A DNA stretch of 64,000 bases, taken from Stappia sediminis. GTDB taxonomy: Bacteria; Pseudomonadota; Alphaproteobacteria; Rhizobiales; Stappiaceae. The position numbers and the translations under genes were made by a program. Positions 59,253 through 64,000 of this stretch are shown one piece after another. Position 1 is the first letter of the stretch; every line of letters begins with the position of its first letter. The notes beneath the pieces are model-generated. The model had not been told where the DNA came from. It made no database searches and worked only from the letters and a program-made list of their open reading frames with translations. Where the stretch lies: positions 1 through 64,000 of the forward strand of contig NZ_WUMV01000004.1 of assembly GCF_009826895.1 (NCBI RefSeq), written 5' to 3'.

Positions 59253-60106
59253 TATCCGACCCTTCGTTTCAGTTTCGGGTCGAGGATGTCGCGCAGGCCG
59301 TCGCCGAGAAGGTTCAGCCCCATCACAGTTGCGACGATGGCGAGGCCCGGATAGAGCGCAAGCTGCGGCGCGAAGGCCATCATCGTCTGGGCTTCGTTCA
59401 GCATCCGCCCCCATGTGGCGACCGGCGGCTGCGCGCCGAGGCCGACATAGGAAAGCCCCGCTTCGGCAAGGATGCCGAGCGAGAACTGGATCGTCCCCTG
59501 CACGATCAGCAGGTTGGCGATATTGGGCAGGATGTGTTCGGCGATGATCCGCACCCGTCCCTTGCCGGCGACCTGGGCGGCCATCACGAATTCGCGCGAC
59601 TTGTAGGCAAGCGCCCCGCCGCGCGCCACGCGGGCGAAGACCGGAATGTTGAAAATGCCGATTGCGACAATCGCATTGACCGCGCCGGGCCCGAAGATCG
59701 CCGTAATCATCACCGCCGAAAGAAGGGCCGGAAACGCGAAGACGAGGTCGTTGAAGCGCATTATGCCCTCGTCGATCCATCCCCCGCGCGCCGCGCCCAG
59801 AAGACCCAGCGGCACGCCGATCACGATGCCGATGCCGACCGCGACGAGCGCAACCGCGATCGACGTTCGCGCGCCGATCATCAGCATGGAGAGGATGTCG
59901 CGCCCATAGTGGTCGGTGCCGAGCAGATGGTCGGCGGACGGGCCTTTCAGCTTGTCGGCGACGGAAAGCTGATCGATCGGATAAGGCGTCCAGACGAGCG
60001 ACAGGATTGCCGCAAGGAGCACGAGCGCCGTGATCGCCGCGCCCACCGCGAAGGATCGGTTCTCGCGCATCGCCCTGGCGACGCTTGCGGGCGTTATCGC
60101 CGCCAT
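59252..60106 (-). CDS. ABC transporter permease, DppC family
   Basis: About 284 residues, starting where the dppB-like stop lies (overlapping). Five to six membrane helices; the DppC N-terminal loop (PSADHLLGTDHYGRDILSML) and the EAA loop (FVMAAQVAGKGRVRIIAEHI, with LPNI) are typical. It pairs with the DppB-like permease. Confidence 0.93.
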   Translation of the reverse strand: MAAITPASVARAMRENRSFAVGAAITALVLLAAILSLVWTPYPIDQLSVADKLKGPSADHLLGTDHYGRDILSMLMIGARTSIAVALVAVGIGIVIGVPLGLLGAARGGWIDEGIMRFNDLVFAFPALLSAVMITAIFGPGAVNAIVAIGIFNIPVFARVARGGALAYKSREFVMAAQVAGKGRVRIIAEHILPNIANLLIVQGTIQFSLGILAEAGLSYVGLGAQPPVATWGRMLNEAQTMMAFAPQLALYPGLAIVATVMGLNLLGDGLRDILDPKLKRRVG

Positions 60107-61050
60107 CAGCGTCTCCTCAAGCGCGGGTCGACCGCCGCATAGGCGATATCGACGAGGAAGGTGACGATGACGACGGACGCGACCAGCAGCACGACCACGC
60201 TCTTGACCACGATCAGATCTCGCTGCGTGATCGCCTGGAAGACGAGGCGTCCGATGCCCGGCAGATAGAAGACGTTCTCGATGATGATCGTGCCGGCGAT
60301 GAGGAAGGAAAACTGCAAGCCCAGGATCGTCAGAACCGGTATCAGCGCGTTTCGCACGGCATGCCGCCAAAGCGCGGCGTGCCGCGTCAGCCCCTTGGCG
60401 CGGGCGGTGCGGATATAGTCTTCGTGCAGCGTGTCGACGAGCGCGGATCTCAGCACCCGCGCAAGGATGGATGCCTGCGGCAGGGCGAGCGCCACCGCCG
60501 GCAGGATCAGTGCCTGAAACGCCGCGCCCGCGCCTGCGCTCCAGCCCGGAAACCCGCCCGAGGGAACGAGCCGCAACGCAACGGCGAAGACATAGACGAG
60601 CAGGATCGCGAACCAGAAGTTCGGCACGGCGATTCCCACCTGCGTCAGCGCCATGATGCTCGTATCCGCCGCCCTGCCCCGATTGCGCGCGGCGACTACG
60701 GCAACGGGAAAGGCTATGACCACTGACAGCAAAAGCGCCATCAGCGCCAGCGGCAATGTGACGGCAAGCCGCTCGCCCACGAGTTCGGACACCGGCACGG
60801 AATAGGTGTAGCTCGTGCCAAGATCGCCGGTGATCATCCCCGCAAGCCAGGTGAAGTACCGGCTCAGGGCTGGCTGGTCGAGGCCGAGCTGGCGGTGCAG
60901 GGCGGCAATCGTATCTTCGCGCGCCTCCACGCCCAGCATGAGCGCGGCGGGGTCGCCCGGAAGCACTTCCAGCACGACAAACACCACCGCCGTCGCGACG
61001 GCGAGAGTGGCGAACAGGCTGAGTGAGCGCTTGAGGACATAGGCCAGCAT
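60106..61050 (-). CDS. ABC transporter permease, DppB family
   Basis: Protein of 314 residues with six membrane helices and the DppB-type EAA loop (YIRTARAKGLTRHAALWRHA, followed by VRNALIPV). It is the first gene of the importer-aldolase-kinase operon. The gap of 110 bp to the divergent Na/Pi gene contains a 13-bp perfect dyad (61086-61116) that may regulate it. No binding-protein gene belongs to this operon. Confidence 0.93.
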   Translation of the reverse strand: MLAYVLKRSLSLFATLAVATAVVFVVLEVLPGDPAALMLGVEAREDTIAALHRQLGLDQPALSRYFTWLAGMITGDLGTSYTYSVPVSELVGERLAVTLPLALMALLLSVVIAFPVAVVAARNRGRAADTSIMALTQVGIAVPNFWFAILLVYVFAVALRLVPSGGFPGWSAGAGAAFQALILPAVALALPQASILARVLRSALVDTLHEDYIRTARAKGLTRHAALWRHAVRNALIPVLTILGLQFSFLIAGTIIIENVFYLPGIGRLVFQAITQRDLIVVKSVVVLLVASVVIVTFLVDIAYAAVDPRLRRR

Positions 61051-61085
61051 GAGGCGAGCGTAGAAGCCTCGACGTCGCTCCGCAA

Positions 61086-61116
61086 CGGATAGTCGATATT
61101 ACGTATCGACTATCCG
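61086..61116. promoter_or_regulatory. perfect 13-bp dyad in a divergent promoter region
   Basis: CGGATAGTCGATA, five-base centre TTACG, then TATCGACTATCCG. It lies between two divergent starts (61050 and 61161), so it is more likely an operator than a terminator. The regulator is unknown; none is encoded nearby. Confidence 0.55.
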
Positions 61117-61160
61117 CAAGGATTCGCGCTCAGATGGTCATCCATCGAAAGGGCTGACGC

Positions 61161-62774
61161 ATGATCTTGAATGTGCTGACGATTTTCGGCGGCGTCGGCC
61201 TTTTTCTCGTCGGCATGACGATGATGACGGACGGGCTTCGCCGGCTTGCCGGCATCGCCTTGCGCAACGTTCTTGCCCGCTACACGAAAAGCCCGGCGTC
61301 GGGTGCGGTCACCGGCGCCGTCACCACCGCGATCCTGCAGTCCTCCAGCGCGACCACCGTGACGGTCGTCGGCTTCGTCGGCGCTGGCCTTCTCACCTTC
61401 CCGCAGGCGCTCGGCGTCATTTTCGGGGCGAACATCGGCACCACGATCACCGGTTGGCTCGTCGCGCTCATCGGCTTCAAGCTGAAGATCGGCCTGCTCG
61501 CGCTCCCCCTGGTCTTCGTCGGTGCGCTGATGCGTTTCCTCGCCCGCGGCAAAGCGTGCCATGCCGGCTGGGCACTTGCCGGCTTCGGGCTCCTCTTCGT
61601 CGGCATAGACACCATGCAGCAGGCGATGTCCGCCTATGAAGGCATGGCCACGCCCTCGGATTTTCCGCCCGATACGGTTTTGGGCCGTCTGGAGCTCGTG
61701 CTTCTCGGTGTGGTCATCACCATGATCACCCAATCGTCGAGCGCGGGCGTCGCCACGGCTCTCGTGGCGCTCAGCGCCGGGGCGATTTCGCTTCCGCAGG
61801 CGGCTGCGATGGTCATCGGCATGAACGTCGGCACGACCTTCACCGCAGCCCTTGCCACTGTCGGCGGATCGGCCGCCATGCGCCAGACCGCCTTCGCCCA
61901 TATCGTCTACAACGTGGTGACCGGCGTCATCGCCTATTTCCTGCTGCCGGTTTACGCCTCGCTCGCCAGCACGCTTCAGGGGGGTGAAATCGGCGACGGC
62001 CAGATCACCCTTGTGGCCTTCCACACGCTGTTCAACTGTCTTGGCCTGTTGCTGGCGCTGCCCCTTGCCAGGCCCTTCGCCCGGCTGGTGCAGAGGCTCG
62101 TGCCGGACCATCATCCCCCGCTCGTCACGCATCTGGACAGGCGCCTTTTGAGCGAGCCCCAGGCGGCGGTCGACGCTGCTTCGGCAACCGCGCGCGACAT
62201 CTCCCGCGCGGTTCTGGAGCTGCTGGAGCGCACGCTCGACCCCAAGCGCATGGCAACGCCCGATCAGGAGAGCCTTCGCATCATCGACGATGCGGTCCAG
62301 ACGACGCGCGGCTACATCGAACAGATAAGAACCGGCGACGATATCCAGGCCCCCCACCGCCGTCATATCGATTGCATGCACGCGCTCGATCATCTCGGGC
62401 GCATGACGAACCGGCTCACGCAGACCGAACGAATTCGCACACTCAGGAAGGATTCCAGGCTTCGCCGCCTTGCCGGCCTTCTGTGCGGCTATACCCGCAT
62501 TCTGGAAACGTCCGACAGCGATGAAGAACTGGAAACGCGCCTTGCCAATCTGGACGATCTCTTCGTCCGCCAGAATCGCCTTTTTCGCGAAAGGCTCTTC
62601 AATTCGGCGGCTCACCGCAAGGTCGAAGCGGATGAAGCCATTCTGCGGCTTGATGCCATGCGCTGGCTGTCGCGCATGGCGCATCACCTGCACCGGTTGA
62701 CGGTTCATCTCGACAGGGCGCTTGCCGCTCCGCCTGTGGAAAACGCGGCACCCGAGCCTTCACCTGAACCCTAG
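61161..62774 (+). CDS. Na/Pi cotransporter family protein with PhoU-like domain
   Basis: Protein of 537 residues. The membrane part (about 1-310) has the two inverted-repeat signatures ILQSSSATTVTVVGFVGAG and TQSSSAGVATALVALSAG. The C-terminal 200 residues are helical and PhoU-like. Members move phosphate with sodium or serve in phosphate homeostasis. The gene ends 1 bp from the convergent glycerophosphodiesterase, which also yields a phosphate compound, but the genes are not in one operon. Confidence 0.92.
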   Translation: MILNVLTIFGGVGLFLVGMTMMTDGLRRLAGIALRNVLARYTKSPASGAVTGAVTTAILQSSSATTVTVVGFVGAGLLTFPQALGVIFGANIGTTITGWLVALIGFKLKIGLLALPLVFVGALMRFLARGKACHAGWALAGFGLLFVGIDTMQQAMSAYEGMATPSDFPPDTVLGRLELVLLGVVITMITQSSSAGVATALVALSAGAISLPQAAAMVIGMNVGTTFTAALATVGGSAAMRQTAFAHIVYNVVTGVIAYFLLPVYASLASTLQGGEIGDGQITLVAFHTLFNCLGLLLALPLARPFARLVQRLVPDHHPPLVTHLDRRLLSEPQAAVDAASATARDISRAVLELLERTLDPKRMATPDQESLRIIDDAVQTTRGYIEQIRTGDDIQAPHRRHIDCMHALDHLGRMTNRLTQTERIRTLRKDSRLRRLAGLLCGYTRILETSDSDEELETRLANLDDLFVRQNRLFRERLFNSAAHRKVEADEAILRLDAMRWLSRMAHHLHRLTVHLDRALAAPPVENAAPEPSPEP

Positions 62775-62775
62775 G

Positions 62776-63540
62776 TCACGGCCCCTCCCACACGCCTTCT
62801 TCCGTCGCGATCTTTTTCAGAAGCGTTGGCCGGTCGGTGATAAGGCCGTTGACGCCGTCGCGGATCAGCCGGCGCATCTCGTCTTCCTCGTCGATGGTCC
62901 AGACATGCACGGCGATCCCGCGCGCATTGCAATATTTGACGAAGCGGCGCGTGGGAAGCGTGATCGGGCCGTATTTCACCGGCACCTGCGCGCAGAGCGC
63001 TTCGACTTCGCGGCCCGCAATCCCCCACGACCCGAATTTCAGAATGCGCACGTCCCTCGGTCCCGCGCCGGAACACACCGCGTCGCCGAAATGCCGGCGC
63101 ACGGCATCGAGCCGTTGGTCGGAAAACGAGGCAAGGCACACCCGGTCGAGGCAGTTCATCTTCTCCATCAGGTCGAGCGTCGGTTGAAGCGCGTGGTCGG
63201 TCTTTATGTCGATGTTGAACCGCATCTCCGGAAAATCGATGAGCGCCTCTTCCAGCGTCATCATCGGCTCGGTTCCGCCGATCTTCGCCTGCAGCAAATC
63301 CGATATCGGCAGGTCGGAGACGGTGCCCTCGCCGTCCGTCAGATCGTCGAGGTGGTCGTCGTGGAAGACGACAAGCACCCCGTCTCTGCTCGCCTGCACG
63401 TCGATCTCGATGAAACGGTAGCCGAGCGCCCTTGCCGCCTCGAAAGCCTTGCGGCTGTTTTCCGGCTGCTCCAGCCCACCGCCGCGGTGGGCGAAACAGG
63501 CGAATTTCGTGTCGGCGAGGTATGGGTGGCGGAAATGCAT
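62776..63540 (-). CDS. glycerophosphodiester phosphodiesterase (UgpQ-like)
   Basis: Protein of 254 residues. GDPD family motifs: FAHRGGGLEQPENSRKAF with catalytic His, FIEIDVQASRDGVLVVFHDD with Glu/Asp metal ligands and second catalytic His, and a C-terminal VHVWTIDEEDEMRRLIRDGV segment. It hydrolyses glycerophosphodiesters to glycerol 3-phosphate and an alcohol. No signal peptide is seen, so it is cytoplasmic. Confidence 0.93.
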   Translation of the reverse strand: MHFRHPYLADTKFACFAHRGGGLEQPENSRKAFEAARALGYRFIEIDVQASRDGVLVVFHDDHLDDLTDGEGTVSDLPISDLLQAKIGGTEPMMTLEEALIDFPEMRFNIDIKTDHALQPTLDLMEKMNCLDRVCLASFSDQRLDAVRRHFGDAVCSGAGPRDVRILKFGSWGIAGREVEALCAQVPVKYGPITLPTRRFVKYCNARGIAVHVWTIDEEDEMRRLIRDGVNGLITDRPTLLKKIATEEGVWEGP

Positions 63541-64000
63541 GCGGGCGGGTCTCTTCGGAATTTTCTCGCCTGCAACCTACTTCTCCAACCCCAAGCTGTC
63601 ATTCCCGCTTTGGTAATCATACGCGTCCGGCTCGATGTCCAGGCGCGCATCTTCTCCCTCACGTTGCCGGTCTTGGCTCGCGCCAATCCGTTTCAATCCT
63701 TGTCTTCGCGCAACACTATCTGTTTGATTGAAAGTTTCGAATTGTATCCAGTCGGCGGTTCGGGGCGATTTCCCTCTCCCTTGAAGGGAGAGGGTGAGGG
63801 TGAGGGTGAATTGGCAACTTGAGACAATTCGTCGGAATCCGTTGCCCGCACCATCCCGCATTCCGCAGCTGCCTCCAAGGTTGCAACGAACCGCCAAAGA
63901 CCTTATAAACCCAACGATCCGGGCGTCCGCCGCCCGGCACGACAGGTTTCGGCCTGGCCTTGCTCGCCTTCACGGACTTTCTCCCGTGACCACGCCTTTC
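63541..64000. other. 460-bp terminal stretch without a confident gene
   Basis: Upstream region of the glycerophosphodiesterase. It contains the hairpin and GAGGGT repeat at 63772-63810. A short leftward frame with a GTG at about 63973 (VKASKARPKPVVPGGGRPDR...) has GGGAG upstream and could be a small protein, but it resembles no family I know and its end is low-complexity, so it is not called. Confidence 0.4.
63772..63810. repeat. CCCTCTCCC hairpin with GAGGGT direct repeats
   Basis: CCCTCTCCC (63772-63780), TTGAA, GGGAGAGGG (63786-63794), then TGAGGG repeated. The 9-bp stem is perfect. Short G-rich palindromes of this type are dispersed in many rhizobial intergenic regions. Confidence 0.5.

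Noticed and set aside
63716-63973. Possible small leftward protein starting near 63973
   Set aside because: A GTG with GGGAG upstream exists, but the translation resembles no known family and runs into the G-rich hairpin repeat. Evidence is too weak.
1-64000. tRNA, rRNA, riboswitch, prophage or complete insertion sequence
   Set aside because: I saw no cloverleaf, rRNA, known riboswitch core, phage structural gene or transposase in either strand; absence by eye is not proof, and a covariance-model search would decide.

Overview
The window looks like a chromosomal segment of an alphaproteobacterium of the order Hyphomicrobiales (Rhizobiales). The grounds are the high GC content, GTG/TTG starts with AGGAG-type ribosome sites, a RIME-like intergenic repeat, and typical rhizobial gene families (TRAP and TctABC carriers, YRGGGR-rich secreted protein, Paracoccus-type sox order). 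No taxon-specific RNA gene is present, so the genus is not assigned.

Region 1 (1-9.7 kb, perhaps to 12.6 kb) is the most interesting part. It reads as a sulfoquinovose (SQ) catabolic locus of the sulfo-EMP type. It holds a kinase that aligns with E. coli YihV, including the three sulfonate-contact residues Lys, Asn and Arg; a YihT/LacD-type class I aldolase; a fucose-isomerase-family isomerase; a Gfo/Idh/MocA oxidoreductase that could be an NAD-dependent sulfoquinovosidase; a TRAP transporter with an enlarged DctM; an SDR; and, cut by the left edge, the first residues of a SAF-domain protein of the UxaA/SuyA type. A GntR/UTRA regulator lies in the locus, and one 17-bp operator sequence recurs at four promoters. 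An EamA exporter, a DeoR regulator and a TauE/SafE (sulfite exporter family) gene follow.

Region 2 (12.6-34 kb) is mixed chromosome: an Lrp regulator with a saccharopine dehydrogenase and matching 15-bp operators, a K+/H+ antiporter, ChaN-like protein, BktB-like thiolase, outer-membrane barrel, Gly-rich secreted protein, methylmalonate-semialdehyde dehydrogenase with a divergent LysR regulator, a chemoreceptor, a FecR/CHASE2-PAS-GGDEF-EAL pair, MFS carrier, FGly-type sulfatase/phosphonate monoesterase and pirin.

Region 3 (34-46.8 kb) is a sulfur-oxidation island: soxH-like MBL protein, two YeeE/SoxT carriers, SqrR/BigR persulfide sensor, soxS, soxV, soxW, soxXYZA, soxB and soxCD (single-haem SoxD), closed by a strong terminator. 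soxEF are absent. Six ATTC-N8-GAAT-like sites lie in front of its transcription units, which suggests one SqrR regulon.

Region 4 (46.8-64 kb) holds an M20 peptidase beside an ABC solute-binding protein, an L,D-transpeptidase, a block of three long inverted repeats including a MITE-like element, a tctCBA carrier, an ABC importer operon without its own binding protein but with a class II aldolase and a fructokinase-like ROK kinase that has lost its zinc ligands, a Na/Pi cotransporter and a glycerophosphodiesterase.

A possible logic links regions 1 and 3: sulfite released from a C3 sulfonate by a SuyAB-type lyase could be exported and oxidised by the periplasmic Sox system. That link is inference.
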